From NCBI GenBank assembly GCA_024694565.1, contig JAILJR010000031.1, forward strand, positions 25,303-89,302: a DNA stretch of 64,000 bases, read 5' to 3'. The notes beneath the pieces are model-generated. The model worked only from the letters and a program-made list of their open reading frames with translations. It had not been told where the DNA came from and ran no database searches. Below, piece by piece: positions 1 to 9,945 of this stretch. A program made the position numbers and the translations under genes. This stretch comes from Butyrivibrio sp. Its GTDB lineage: Bacteria > Bacillota > Clostridia > Lachnospirales > Lachnospiraceae. Numbering within the stretch: position 1 is the first letter of the stretch; each line of letters begins with the position of its first letter.

Positions 1-75
1 TCAGAGATGCTATCATCTCTAAGACGCCCTTGTCTTTATGTTTAGGATTCTACACTCGCACATACCTGTTGTCAA
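1..75 (-). promoter_or_regulatory. Leftward promoter with a hairpin in the early transcript
   Basis: On the minus strand TTGACA (70-75) is followed after exactly 17 bases by TAGAAT (47-52), a near-consensus housekeeping promoter. Just downstream the transcript would hold a 7-bp perfect hairpin, agagatg / catctct (about 4-21). The gene it drives lies beyond the left edge, so its product is unknown. Confidence 0.6.
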
Positions 76-109
76 GTATTTTTGTATACAATTATGCAAA
101 ACATTTTCG

Positions 110-138
110 TTGAGCTCATGCAATTATACACTTACAAT
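110..138 (+). promoter_or_regulatory. Promoter of the small membrane protein gene
   Basis: TTGAGC (110-115), a 17-base spacer and TACAAT (133-138) lie about 40 bases upstream of the start codon. A strong ribosome binding site (aagggag, about 164-170) follows. Confidence 0.55.
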
Positions 139-179
139 ATAGATGAGTAGTTTATTTCAAACGAAGGGAGAGATTAGTT

Positions 180-680
180 ATGTCAAAAAGAAAACGCAAA
201 GATACCAAATTCACAAATATCCTTTATATGCTTTTGGGAGTGGGTCTTATATCCATGGGGATATTCTTGGGATTTAAGGCATCTAATGCAAGTTATGATA
301 AAGGTGTTGTCGAGGAAATACTAAATACATATGACAAAAAGACTCCGAACACCAATAGAAAATACTATGAGGACGTCGTCGTAAGCGTCCAAATTGACGG
401 TGAAAAATTCACTGCTAAAACCACAGTCAGCAACTCCTCAAGAAAAAAGCTTCCTGCAGTTGGCGATACAATAGACATTCAGATAGATGATAATGGCAAC
501 ATATATGCTACCAGCAAGGGGAATTCTACTATGATGACTGTCGGCGCTGTAATCCTAGGCATTTTTATGATATTGATTGGATTTACCGGTTTCAAAAAAC
601 TCTTAAAAGCGGAAGCCGAATCCGGAAATGCCAAGTCACCTGAAAATGCAGAATCTTCTGTTTCAGATTTAAACAAATAA
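180..680 (+). CDS. Small two-helix membrane protein, DUF3592-like
   Basis: This 166-residue protein has a basic N-terminus (KRKRK), a membrane helix at about residues 13-32, an extracytoplasmic beta-rich segment of about 85 residues, a second helix at about 119-138 and a polar tail. The middle, with an EEILNTY start, a VVVSVQIDG strand and a 'VGDTIDIQIDDNGN' strand, resembles the DUF3592 fold. That family has no known function, and I assign it from layout only. The start is fixed by an AAGGGAG ribosome binding site. The gene stands alone between its own promoter and a strong terminator. Confidence 0.75.
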   Translation: MSKRKRKDTKFTNILYMLLGVGLISMGIFLGFKASNASYDKGVVEEILNTYDKKTPNTNRKYYEDVVVSVQIDGEKFTAKTTVSNSSRKKLPAVGDTIDIQIDDNGNIYATSKGNSTMMTVGAVILGIFMILIGFTGFKKLLKAEAESGNAKSPENAESSVSDLNK

Positions 681-689
681 ATAAACTAT

Positions 690-722
690 AAGGGCATTCA
701 CCTCTAAAGTGGATGCCCTTTT
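690..722 (+). terminator. Rho-independent terminator
   Basis: A 12-bp stem (690-701 / 709-720, one G-T pair) with a 7-base loop ends in TTTT. It lies 10 bases after the stop codon of the preceding gene. Confidence 0.85.
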
Positions 723-776
723 CTCTGCAACAGACTCTTTTCCCGCATTTCTCGGTCAAGAGTTATCATCATCATT

Positions 777-1400
777 TTACTGATTCAACTCCTCAAGAAT
801 ATGATTCCATAGCTCAGGATTAGGCTTTGGGAAGTAGTGGATTCCATCCTTGGGATCCTGGTAAATAGTGTCAGTTGAGTCAATAAAGGTGTACAGATCG
901 ATCACCCTTACGCCTGCACCTTCAGCCCAGGCTTTCAGTGAATTATTATAGGTTATCTGGTTGGCATTGGGATAGTACAGATAATCAAGGTCATCAAGAA
1001 GACATTCATCCTTGGTAGGCCCTACAGTACATACCACCAGCTGCTTTCCCTTTTCAAGAAGCCCGTCATAATATGGACCATACTGACTGAAATCCCCGAA
1101 CTCATTGCACCCCATCCATGAGACCAGGGTATCAAAACCATCAAGGCCTACAGTATCAATTGAATCCGTCATGAACTTAAACTGCGCACCGTCCATACAG
1201 TACACAGTAATATCATCATGCACCTCTCCTGACAGCTTGTCCTTTTCCTCTGAAAAAATATCTACGGTCCTTGAATCCCCTATGAACAGCATCCGACCGT
1301 AGCCGTCTGCTTTACTGCCTGCTCCTGTGTCCCCGCACGCCATCAGCACCATGCTTATGAGGCCACAACACAACAATACCGCTATCCTGTTACCTGACAT
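777..1400 (-). CDS. SGNH-hydrolase-like lipoprotein
   Basis: The product is a 207-residue secreted lipoprotein. The signal peptide ends in the lipobox LMAC with Cys22. After it comes an SGNH/GDSL-type block, FIGDSR, with candidate nucleophile Ser43, and near the C-terminus DGIHYF, where Asp185 and His188 fit the catalytic Asp-x-x-His pair. Such folds deacylate lipids or sugars, but the substrate here cannot be told. I chose the ATG at 1400 because GGGAG lies 7 bases upstream. An in-frame start 30 bases earlier has no binding site. It is the last gene of the leftward sensory locus and, unlike its two upstream neighbours, is intact. Confidence 0.75.
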   Translation of the reverse strand: MSGNRIAVLLCCGLISMVLMACGDTGAGSKADGYGRMLFIGDSRTVDIFSEEKDKLSGEVHDDITVYCMDGAQFKFMTDSIDTVGLDGFDTLVSWMGCNEFGDFSQYGPYYDGLLEKGKQLVVCTVGPTKDECLLDDLDYLYYPNANQITYNNSLKAWAEGAGVRVIDLYTFIDSTDTIYQDPKDGIHYFPKPNPELWNHILEELNQ

Positions 1401-1437
1401 CAGATTACTCCCTGCTCGATACAATACCAATAAAATC

Positions 1438-3896
1438 TTAGCAACAATATTTCTTTTTCAGTTCCTTCAATGCCGCTTTATTCTCATACATTGCAGAGTC
1501 TGCCCTTACAAATACCGAAGAAACTGCCGTATCATTATCATATCTTGACATTCCGCACGCTATTACAATGCCGCCCTCCCGGCTGGCCTTCTGATTGTGG
1601 GCTTCCATTCTGCCCATCAGTTCATCAAGATTGTTATAGTCCTGTCCTCTTGCAATAACCACGAATTCATCGCCGCCAACACGGAATACGGGACTGCGCT
1701 TAAAAGTATCGCAGACAATTTTAACAGCATTACAAAGAAGAATATCTCCTGCTTTATGACCTTTAAGGTCGTTTACCTTTTTAAGATCATTTACATCAAA
1801 TACAACAATGGCGAATTTCAGATCACTGTCCTCACCGATAAGAACGTTCAGGCCGGCTTCCTCCTCCTGATATGCGTGCAGATTTTTAACCCCCGTAAGT
1901 GCATCGGCATTTGCCTGTTTCTGTGCATAGGCAAGCTTTCGTTTGTAATCCTCTTCACGTTTCATCGCCAGATCCACATCATTGATCCCAATTACAAGAA
2001 CCGCACCTTTATCCTCATATACTATAGCCGCCTTCATCTGGACATACAGCGGCTTTCCCTCCATGACCATCCTGAAGTTGAGAGCATAAATACCGTGCTC
2101 CCCTATTTCAGACATTACCGTCTCTTTATTGAAGGAGACATCGACTTTGTCATAATCCTCAGGATAGATCAGCTTTTTACCCTGCTCTTTAAAGAAGGCA
2201 AAGAAATCATCACCGCTCTGAGGAAATCCAAACAATTTATATCTGAATGCAGAATTGTACTCATCGTAATGATCTGTATCAGTATCAACAAGATACATTA
2301 CAATGAAATCTCCCGCCAGAGCACTGATCCTGTTATATGCAATAAGCTCATCCTTAATACGTTCAGCATTCCTGCGCGTCCTGACCTCCTCATCTACATT
2401 AGCAACTCCAATAATGATAAAGCTTGCATCATCCTCCATGCGTGATGCAGTCAGGGTAACATAATTATATTCACCCTCCTTTACCAGTCTATAGGTCAGT
2501 GTCATCGTCTTGTTTTCGTCCAGAGCAGTGAGCATGTTATCCCTGTCCAGTGCCTTACGTACCAGCTCCCAGTCTTCAGGATAAACACAAAGCTCTATAT
2601 CATTTGAACACTCTTCAAAGAAGTCCTCTCCCTGCTTTTTTTCAAAAAGCTGGGCTGATTCTTTATCAACATAATATTCGGTAAATTCTTCAGTTACCGT
2701 GTCAATATAGTAGAGGCTCTCATAGCCGCGGGCAAGAGTCTGGGCTATGTGTGAGTATATGATACCTATACTCATAGCCTGCTCATAGGCCTCTTTGTTG
2801 GTCGCACTCTCGCGCTGAATACGAATCATATCCGTCACGTCCTGAAACATTCCAAGAATGCACAATTTACCTGACTCATCGAAATATTTTAGCCTGGTAG
2901 TCTGAAACTGCCTCCGATTTCCAAGCGGATCAGGCACGTCCTCATAAAAAATATATGGCCTGTCCATTGCCAGCGTCATCGTATCGTCCTGAACAAAACG
3001 GTTTGCTGTGCTTTCATTAAAGATCAGTGAATCAGATAGTCCTATGACATCTTCAGGTCCTTTTTTGTTTGCATACTCAGCAAAAGCCTGATTACATGCA
3101 AGATAAATCCCTGTATCAGCTTCTTTTGAGAAACAGAGCGCCGGCATATGGTCGATCAGGGAAGCGATGGTATTTCTAAGATCTTTAACCTTTTCCGATT
3201 CATCAAGCAGTCTTCTGTACTCTTCTTTTTCGTCACTGATTACATACGCACGTATCAGACAGGTGCCCAGCATATATGCCACAGAATATAACGGAAGATA
3301 TGGAAATGCAAACTGTACGATGAGGAAAAATGCCATAATCAGTCCAAAGAGCGCAACCATCCGGTACCTCTGCACTTTGCTGCTCCGGATTTTTTTCCTG
3401 ATGAGGGCTAAAAAGGCATAAATTGAGATCACTATCAGTATTATTATCTGAATTCCCAATACCACATAGCGAAGCCCCTGTACGTTGGAAACTCCATCAC
3501 TGTCCACAGTAAAAAGCATAGGAACAAAGATATTTACTATACTGGAGATTACGATCAGAGTTGCTGCTGTATGTCCTGCAGTTATCAGTAAGTATCCGAA
3601 TTCATTATTCTCTTCAAGATATATGACCACAAACTGCGACCAGAACAATATTCCCCCGGACATCACAATAAAATATATAACCGTGTCCCAATAAAGTGCG
3701 GTCGCCAGCTTATAGTACGACAGCACCCCCACAGGATGTCAGTTATATAGTACAGCATCACAGCAAAAAGAAACCTTCTGTAAACCTTCCAGGACTTTCT
3801 GTTAAATGACTCGCTGTTCATCGATATGATGTCCTGATTCTCAGTCAGAAGAATCAGAAGCGCCAAAACTCCGATAACAGAATAATACATTCCCAT
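1438..3896 (-). pseudogene. PAS-GGDEF diguanylate cyclase, split by a one-base frameshift
   Basis: Two reading frames together encode about 819 residues. The first 77-codon frame (3896-3663) carries one membrane helix and the start of a second, ending ...YITDILWG. The remainder (from 3732) continues the membrane domain (several more helices), then PAS-like sensor segments, then a GGDEF domain with an intact RVGGDEF motif 79 residues from the end. No RxxD inhibitory site precedes the motif. The frames join at a run of five C's (3726-3730; G's in the mRNA). One more base would restore WGVLSYY. The gene would make cyclic di-GMP if translated. It follows the broken histidine kinase by about 24 bases. 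Real inactivation, phase variation and a homopolymer sequencing error are all possible. Confidence 0.75.
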
Positions 3897-3920
3897 CTTC
3901 TAAACATGCACATGCTTCCA

Positions 3921-6138
3921 TCACTTGAGAGGCTCATGTGCGGCTACTTTCCCCAGAGTTTCAAACAAGAGATTCATATCCACCGGTTTAGAAAGGTGAG
4001 CATTCATTCCGGCCTGCAGGGATCGCTGGATATCCTCAGCAAAGGCATTTGCTGACATTGCAATGATCTGAACAGTTTTTGCATCAGCTCTCTCCAGGGC
4101 ACGTATGCTTTTTGTAGCCTCAAGACCATCCATTACCGGCATCCTGATATCCATAAGAATTGCATCATAATAGTTCTCCCGACTCTTTGCAAAAAGATCC
4201 ACCGCAATCTGGCCATTTTCCGCCCAATCGTAACTGACACCCTTCATGCCCAGAACCTTCTTAATAAGCTCTGCGTTGATCTTCATGTCTTCAACGATCA
4301 TCACGCGCAGATTCTCAATGCTTCCCGCCGGCTCTGCCGGAGTAGGAGTCTTTTCTTCAGTATTGTTCTTAGGCAGGGATTTTACCGCTGAAACAACTCC
4401 TTTCTGCGCATCCTTTAGTGTTACCGTAAAGGAAAAAATACTCCCCTTTCCCTTTTTGCTTGTAACGCTAATCTCGCCATTCATCAGCTGCACCAGGCTC
4501 TTTGTAATAGCCATGCCAAGTCCCGTGCTTCCATACTGATTTGATCCGTCTTCGGCTTCCTGAGAAAATGCTTCAAAGAGCTTTGGCAGATATTCCTCAC
4601 TGATGCCTATTCCATTATCCCTTACTATGAACCGCAGGGTGCACATATCCTGATATTTTGTAACCTGTTCAGCCGTGAAACTTATCTTCCCGTTTTCAGG
4701 AGTATATTTGACAGCATTGCTGAGGAGATTGATAAGCACTTCTTTCAGCTTCATCTCATCTCCTATATATGCAGTGCAAAGTGTGCCGACAATATGAGAA
4801 GAAAATGACTGCTCTTTTTCTGCGCATTAGCTTTCAATAATAGTGTTGATCTGGCTGATGAGATCGATAAGACTGAATTCTTCTTCATGAAGTTCCATAC
4901 GTCCGGATTCAATCCGGCCTACATCAAGGACTTCATTGATAAGAGACAGCAGATGCCTCCCGGAGGTATCTATTTTCTGTATGCAGTCATATACCTGCTC
5001 CCTGTCATCGATGTTCTCTTCAGCAAGATACGTAAATCCCAGAATTGCATTTAACGGAGTTCGTATTTCATGTGACATATTGCTTAAGAATATGCTCTTT
5101 GCACGATTTGCCTGTTGTGAAACCGAGAGAGATTCCTGCAGCTTCTCCTTATTATCGGACAGTTCTGTGAAGGTTTCCTTCAGACGGTCCCTCATAGAGC
5201 AAAAGGCTTTTGTCAGAACGCCAACTTCGTCATTTGCCATTTTATGCCATTTCTCGTAAAACGAAGTGGATTATCCGGAGAGGATTCCTCACTCTGGGCA
5301 GAGATCAGATTCATAACCTCAGGAAGAGCATCAACAGGAACATTTTCGACAGCAACCTCAGGATGATAGTATATTTTTCCTTCTTCGTCGGTAAGAACAA
5401 AATAGCCTGTTTTAAAATCAGTAAACTTCTCAATCTGATTTGTAAGCGTTTCGAATTTTATATCCATTCCAATGATTCCGATGAAGGTGTCTTCCTTATA
5501 CATCGGAAATGCATAAGACATTACCATGCCTCCGGGATTGGCAGTATTATATGGCTTAAGCCACGTAGGACCTCCATTGTTCAGAGGAATATAGTACCAC
5601 CCCACCTGCTCAAGATCCCCCGGATCATAAGCTTCAATCTCAGTCAGATTCAGTTTTTCAAAATCATGAGTGCCTCTCTTGGAATAGTAAAATCCCTTTG
5701 CAGTTGTGGTAATCTCAGGATTGATACGGTAATAGCATGTCGATACACCGTTTGTATGGTTGGCAACGCTCTTAAATGCAAGCTCTACCAGGTCCAGATG
5801 CTCGTCAAAATATCTGTCCAGTTCCTGCCTCTGCTTGTCGCTCCTTCCTGCGATCTCCAAAGTTCCGCTCCCCGCAGCACCAATTACACCGCCGTCGATC
5901 AGGGCCTGTGAATCGAGTGAATCTATGGCAATGCCTGCCATCATATTGACAGACTGCTCTATGCTTAATATAAACTGGTCAAGAGAATCCTTTCTGTTTT
6001 ACAGACCAGATCCATGTTCTTCGCTGTCATGCGATTAGTTTCAGTCCTGACGGAATAAATACTGATAGCGCCAAAAAAAATGCTGATAAGTATAGCCGCT
6101 AACATCATTGCTGTTATTCTTGTACGGATCGAGCACAT
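3921..6138 (-). pseudogene. Cache-hybrid histidine kinase, inactivated by three lesions
   Basis: Remnants run in order: a start at 6138 with one membrane helix (MMLAAILISIFFGAI), an extracellular double-Cache sensor (5944-5213), the end of a HAMP linker, a HisKA block SNMSHEIRTPLNAI (5240-4830), a HATPase domain with DNGIGIS and GLGMAI, and a receiver domain with phosphoacceptor ILMDIRMP. Lesions: a one-base frameshift near 5994 (GG where GGG restores ERDSLDQF); fusion of GIKWQMT directly to ANDEVGV near 5228-5245, which removes the second membrane helix and most of HAMP and shifts frame; and an in-frame TAA at 4827-4829 between HisKA and HATPase. Reading through that stop gives a normal HATPase approach. 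The kinase cannot work. It heads the same leftward locus as the GGDEF gene. Confidence 0.85.
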
Positions 6139-6429
6139 TCAGTAATCTCTTTCTTTTACAACAAAGCGAATAAAATCAAACTGTCAGCCGATTTTATTAT
6201 AACATTTCAACAAGAGATGTTTTATAAACAATTCATTAAAAAAGAGTACCACCCAGACCGTTACAATTCAGAGGCCAGCCGGCCGAAACAGGCCGCTGCA
6301 GGTGCAAGTCTGCCCCCGGCCGTCAACTTAACTGAAGCCCTTACCCTGAACATGCGAAACGCCATGGCATTAAGCCATGGCTTTTCGTAACGCTTATAAA
6401 AGGAAAGAGTAAATAGGAGGATAAGCAAA
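6139..6429. other. Intergenic region between the kinase relic and the sugar permease
   Basis: I see no gene here. On the minus strand an extended -10 (TGTTATAAT, -10 hexamer 6196-6201) could have driven the kinase. A GC-rich patch with several GGCC/GCCGGCC repeats lies at about 6270-6325. The permease-side hairpin is listed separately. Confidence 0.5.
6355..6387 (-). terminator. Palindromic terminator after the sugar permease operon
   Basis: Two copies of the self-complementary octamer GCCATGGC (6361-6368 and 6374-6381) flank a 5-base loop, extended by a cgaaa/tttcg outer stem. It lies about 45 bases past the end of the permease gene. The U tract is weak in the leftward direction. Confidence 0.55.
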
Positions 6430-7293
6430 TTAACCCTTTACAGCACCGGCTGAAACTCCGCCGACGATATACTTTGACAAAATAAGGTATATTACGATTA
6501 CCGGGAAAATAGATGCGGCAATCATGATGTAAATCTGTCCCATATCAAATCTGAGCCAGTCAGCACCACGCAGCTGAGCGATCAAAACAGGGAGGGTCTT
6601 CTTTGTATCTGTGTGCAGGATCAGGGCCGGAGTGAAGTAATTGTTCCAGCTTCCTACAAATGCGAAGATCATCTGAACGCTTATAGCAGGCTTGATAAGC
6701 GGGAAAATAATGGTATTGAAGGTTCTGAACTCACCCGAACCGTCAATTCTTGCTGCCTCAACAAGAGATAAAGGAAGATTGCTCTCCATGTACTGCTTCA
6801 GATAGAAATATGTAACAGGTGAAGCAATTGCAGGTATGATTAGCGGAACGATTGAATCATCCATTCCCATCTTGTTAATGAGCTGTAAGAAACCAAGTGC
6901 TGTAACCTGTCCCGGAATCATCATGATAGCGAGGATAAAGGTCGCAATAGCTGTTCTGCCCTTAAATCTGTAGGTATTGATGGCATATGCTGTCATAGCT
7001 GAGAAATATGTACACAGAACTGCTGTGCAGCCTGAAACAATTATACTGTTCAGAAAGCCATTAGCAATCGGAATAGTTCCATTTACAAGACTTGTCCAGT
7101 TATCTAAAAGATGTGTGCTGGGAAGCAGTGTAAATCCAAGTGTCATCTCCTGGTGTGATCTTGTTGAATTGATCAGCAGGATATAAAACCATATAAGGCA
7201 AAGGAAGCTGAAAAATATCAGCACAATATAAGCAATTGCTCTTCTAACTCCAACAGGGAGTCCATGGGTCTTCATAGAAATATCGTTATTCAT
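6430..7293 (-). CDS. Sugar ABC transporter permease, MalG type
   Basis: This 287-residue inner-membrane protein has six predicted helices. The conserved cytoplasmic EAA loop reads EAARIDGSGEFRTFNTIIFP, about 90 residues from the C-terminus. It pairs with the permease encoded just upstream and is fed by the binding lipoprotein further upstream. No ATPase gene is present in the cluster, as is usual for CUT1 importers that share a common MsmX-like ATPase. The Gly-rich C-terminus (KYIVGGVSAGAVKG) is typical of the family. Given the nearby GH94 phosphorylase, cellobiose or a short beta-glucan is the likely cargo (inference). Confidence 0.92.
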   Translation of the reverse strand: MNNDISMKTHGLPVGVRRAIAYIVLIFFSFLCLIWFYILLINSTRSHQEMTLGFTLLPSTHLLDNWTSLVNGTIPIANGFLNSIIVSGCTAVLCTYFSAMTAYAINTYRFKGRTAIATFILAIMMIPGQVTALGFLQLINKMGMDDSIVPLIIPAIASPVTYFYLKQYMESNLPLSLVEAARIDGSGEFRTFNTIIFPLIKPAISVQMIFAFVGSWNNYFTPALILHTDTKKTLPVLIAQLRGADWLRFDMGQIYIMIAASIFPVIVIYLILSKYIVGGVSAGAVKG

Positions 7294-7307
7294 CCCTATT
7301 TTCCTCC

Positions 7308-8222
7308 TTAATTCTCTGATCTGCTGTTAATTCTGAACACTACGAGACTCAGGATACCTGTAACAAAGAACAGGAATACTGAAAGCGCACCACCCATACC
7401 AACGTTCTTACTTGTAAGGTGTCTGTTCAGAAGCATTATAACAGTGGTTGTAGAATCTACAGGTGTTCCGGCACCGTTTGTCATGATCTGCGGTACATCG
7501 TACATCTGCAGACCACCGATCAGTGATGTGATCAGCACATATATGAAAATAGGCCGAAGAATAGGCATTGTTATCTTAAAGAAAATCTGCGTTGCTGTAG
7601 CTCCGTCAACCTCAGCCGCCTCATAAAGGGCTGTGTCAATACCAAGCATACCTGCCATAAGAAGTATTGTAGTATTTCCGAACCACATCAGGAAATTCAT
7701 GAACATTATCAGCATTCTTGCTGAAGCTATATGATCGAAGAACTTGTATGGTTCTGCAAAAACACCGATGCTGGTAAGAATCTGGTTAACAGGACCACTT
7801 GCTGAGAAAAGTGCGAAGAACAACATCGCAAAAGCTGATGCCATGATAAGGTTTGGCATATAGATTACTGTCTTGAAGAATCTCTGCCCCTTAAGACGAA
7901 GGCTGGGATCCGAAAACCAGTACGCAAGAAGAAGTGCAACAACGATCTGAGGAATAAAACCTCCGATCCACATGATAAGTGTATTTCCTAAATATTTCCA
8001 AATCTCCGGTGTACCAAGAAGCTTAAAATAATTAGCAATACCAACGAAGTTTGGTCCAATCTGTTTAAGACCGGAGCGATAATTTTCAAAGAAACTGTTA
8101 TAAATTGTTGTAACAAGCGGTATAAGACTAAAGATTACATAAACAACAAAGAATGGGATCAGGAAAATATAACCCCAGCGGTTGAACTTAACCACATTAC
8201 CATTGGACTGTTTCTTGTCCAT
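7308..8222 (-). CDS. Sugar ABC transporter permease, MalF type
   Basis: A 304-residue protein with six predicted helices, the first at about residues 17-40. The EAA loop EAAEVDGATATQIFFKITMP lies about 90 residues from the end. It forms the heterodimeric channel with the MalG-type permease, whose gene starts 14 bases downstream. A GGAGGT-like site precedes the start. A 181-base gap containing a strong hairpin separates it from the binding-protein gene upstream, so permeases and binding protein are probably made in unequal amounts from one mRNA. Confidence 0.92.
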   Translation of the reverse strand: MDKKQSNGNVVKFNRWGYIFLIPFFVVYVIFSLIPLVTTIYNSFFENYRSGLKQIGPNFVGIANYFKLLGTPEIWKYLGNTLIMWIGGFIPQIVVALLLAYWFSDPSLRLKGQRFFKTVIYMPNLIMASAFAMLFFALFSASGPVNQILTSIGVFAEPYKFFDHIASARMLIMFMNFLMWFGNTTILLMAGMLGIDTALYEAAEVDGATATQIFFKITMPILRPIFIYVLITSLIGGLQMYDVPQIMTNGAGTPVDSTTTVIMLLNRHLTSKNVGMGGALSVFLFFVTGILSLVVFRINSRSEN

Positions 8223-8279
8223 AACCGTACCTCCAAATATTTACTCTAAACTCTAAGCTTTAAGCGTTTTTTAAAGAAT

Positions 8280-8305
8280 TGCCTGCCGGTTCGCACCGGC
8301 AGGCA
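8280..8305 (-). promoter_or_regulatory. Intercistronic hairpin between binding-protein and permease genes
   Basis: An 11-bp perfect GC-rich stem (8280-8290 / 8295-8305) closes on GCGA in the minus-strand RNA, a GNRA tetraloop. No good U tract follows. It probably acts as an RNA stabiliser or partial terminator that keeps the upstream binding-protein message more abundant. Confidence 0.6.
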
Positions 8306-8403
8306 TTCATTTCCCTATTACTCTTTTTTCAGGCCCGGTTCTTCTATATACAGAAATCGTAAAAGAACCGAATCTATGAATGAAACTTTAACTATCCGTC
8401 AGA

Positions 8404-9867
8404 TTATCTTACAAGATCAGGATATCTCTGAAGTGCAAGTGTGTAGAACTGCTCCATTGCCTCATCGATTGTCTTGTAGTTGCCCTTGATATAGTCGTTC
8501 ATAGCCTTCTGGAAGTCACCAAGGAGTCCCTGATCATAAGCTGTGAGGTTAGCCATATCGATGTTCTCTGCACCTGCACAGAACATAGGAAGTGGATTCT
8601 GTCCGCCAAGAACGTCGTTCTTGTATGAAGGATCCTTTGCAAGCTCTTCCATAACAGGCTTGTTGTTAACGAAATCATTGTCCTTAAGAACGATGTCCTT
8701 CATAACTTCAGGATCGCATGTCATCTTCTTCATGATATCAGCTACAAGGCCTGCGTTATCTGTACCTGTTGCTGCGCAGATCCATGTTCCGCCCCAATAG
8801 AAGCCCTGAGGTCCCTCTGTAGCTGCCCAGCCGCCATCATGAGCAACAGAACCTTCTACATCAGCTGCCATACAGAAGTCGATAAGCCATGCAGGTCCAA
8901 AGTAAGCAAATACCTTTCCTTCAGGATAGAAGCCCTTGTTCCAGTCTTCACCCCACTGATCCCATGTATCGCAGTAGCCTGCTTCGTAAAGCTTCTTGGA
9001 ATCCTCAGCCCACTTCTTGAGGTTGTCATCAACCTGAATCTTGTTGCCATCTACCCAAGGCAGCTTAGCGTTGTTCTGATATACACGGAATGTATCAGCT
9101 GTTGAAGAAATTACATGATAACCGGCTGCCTTGAGTTCCTCAGCTGACTCAACAAACTTATCCCAGTCTGAGAACTTAGCCTGAATGTCTGCAGGCTCCT
9201 GTGAACCGAATACTTCCTCAGCAATCTTTCTGTTGTAGATCATAACACCGGGGCAGCCCTGCCATGAAGATCCCTTTAAAACTCCGTTAGAATCTGTAAC
9301 AACGGCCTGTGTGTATGAATACTGATCCTTGAGATCGTCAGCTGTAACACCAAGATCTGAAAGTGGTACTGTATAATCTGTATCTGTGTACTTAACAGCG
9401 TAGTCAGCCTCTACAAGGAAAAGATCAAGCTTGTCATCAGCAGAAGCGTTTTCCTGTCCAAGAAGAATCTCATCAAGTCTGTCCTGATAAGCGTTGTTCT
9501 CATTGGGAGTGATAAGCCACTTAACTGTCACATCACCGATCTTACCGGTTGTTCCGTCAACTACCTCGTATCCGGGATAGTGATCTGTAAGACGTGACTT
9601 GAACTCTTCGTTCCATGCTGCAATATTGAGAACCTTGCCCTCATCTGCGGCTGCTGCAGGAGCCTCTGCTGTGCTGCTGTCAGCGGGTGTAGCTGCTGTT
9701 GTGTCAGCTGCCGGAGTTGCCTCTGTTGTAGATGCAGGCTGCTCAGTTGTTGTTGATGCAGGCTGCTCAGTTGTTGATGCAGGTGTTCCGGCTGCCTCAC
9801 CGCAAGCTGAAAGCATTCCAGCTACCATAGTTGTTGAAAGTAATACTCCGAGTACTTTCTTCTTCAT
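8404..9867 (-). CDS. Sugar-binding lipoprotein of the ABC importer
   Basis: This 487-residue extracellular solute-binding protein (family 1 type) starts with a lipoprotein signal ending LSAC (Cys22). A roughly 50-residue linker of repeated Ala/Ser/Thr/Pro/Gln blocks (units like ASTTEQP) then tethers the binding domain to the membrane. The mature domain begins near KVLNIAAWNEEF and is rich in aromatic residues suited to sugar stacking. The start has a clear AGGGAGG site. It is the first gene of the operon with the two permeases. The LacI gene lies upstream in the same direction, separated by a palindrome. Confidence 0.92.
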   Translation of the reverse strand: MKKKVLGVLLSTTMVAGMLSACGEAAGTPASTTEQPASTTTEQPASTTEATPAADTTAATPADSSTAEAPAAAADEGKVLNIAAWNEEFKSRLTDHYPGYEVVDGTTGKIGDVTVKWLITPNENNAYQDRLDEILLGQENASADDKLDLFLVEADYAVKYTDTDYTVPLSDLGVTADDLKDQYSYTQAVVTDSNGVLKGSSWQGCPGVMIYNRKIAEEVFGSQEPADIQAKFSDWDKFVESAEELKAAGYHVISSTADTFRVYQNNAKLPWVDGNKIQVDDNLKKWAEDSKKLYEAGYCDTWDQWGEDWNKGFYPEGKVFAYFGPAWLIDFCMAADVEGSVAHDGGWAATEGPQGFYWGGTWICAATGTDNAGLVADIMKKMTCDPEVMKDIVLKDNDFVNNKPVMEELAKDPSYKNDVLGGQNPLPMFCAGAENIDMANLTAYDQGLLGDFQKAMNDYIKGNYKTIDEAMEQFYTLALQRYPDLVR

Positions 9868-9916
9868 AACAAAAATTACCTCCCTCTTATAATTAGTTAA
9901 ATGTTTGTATTTAAAA

Positions 9917-9937
9917 CAGCCATGGCCGTTCTAAATC
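9917..9937. promoter_or_regulatory. Palindrome between lacI-type gene and binding-protein gene
   Basis: AACaGCCATGGCcGTT is an inverted repeat centred on the same GCCATGGC octamer seen after the permease gene. Its position just past the regulator's stop codon and upstream of the binding-protein start fits either a weak terminator or a regulator site. Confidence 0.35.
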
Positions 9938-9945
9938 GTATTGTG

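Noticed and set aside
1597..2445. 282-codon open frame on the plus strand
   Set aside because: Lies fully antisense to the PAS-GGDEF gene, has no ribosome binding site and a composition typical of a shadow frame.
5210..5911. 233-codon plus-strand frame
   Set aside because: Antisense to the Cache domain of the kinase relic.
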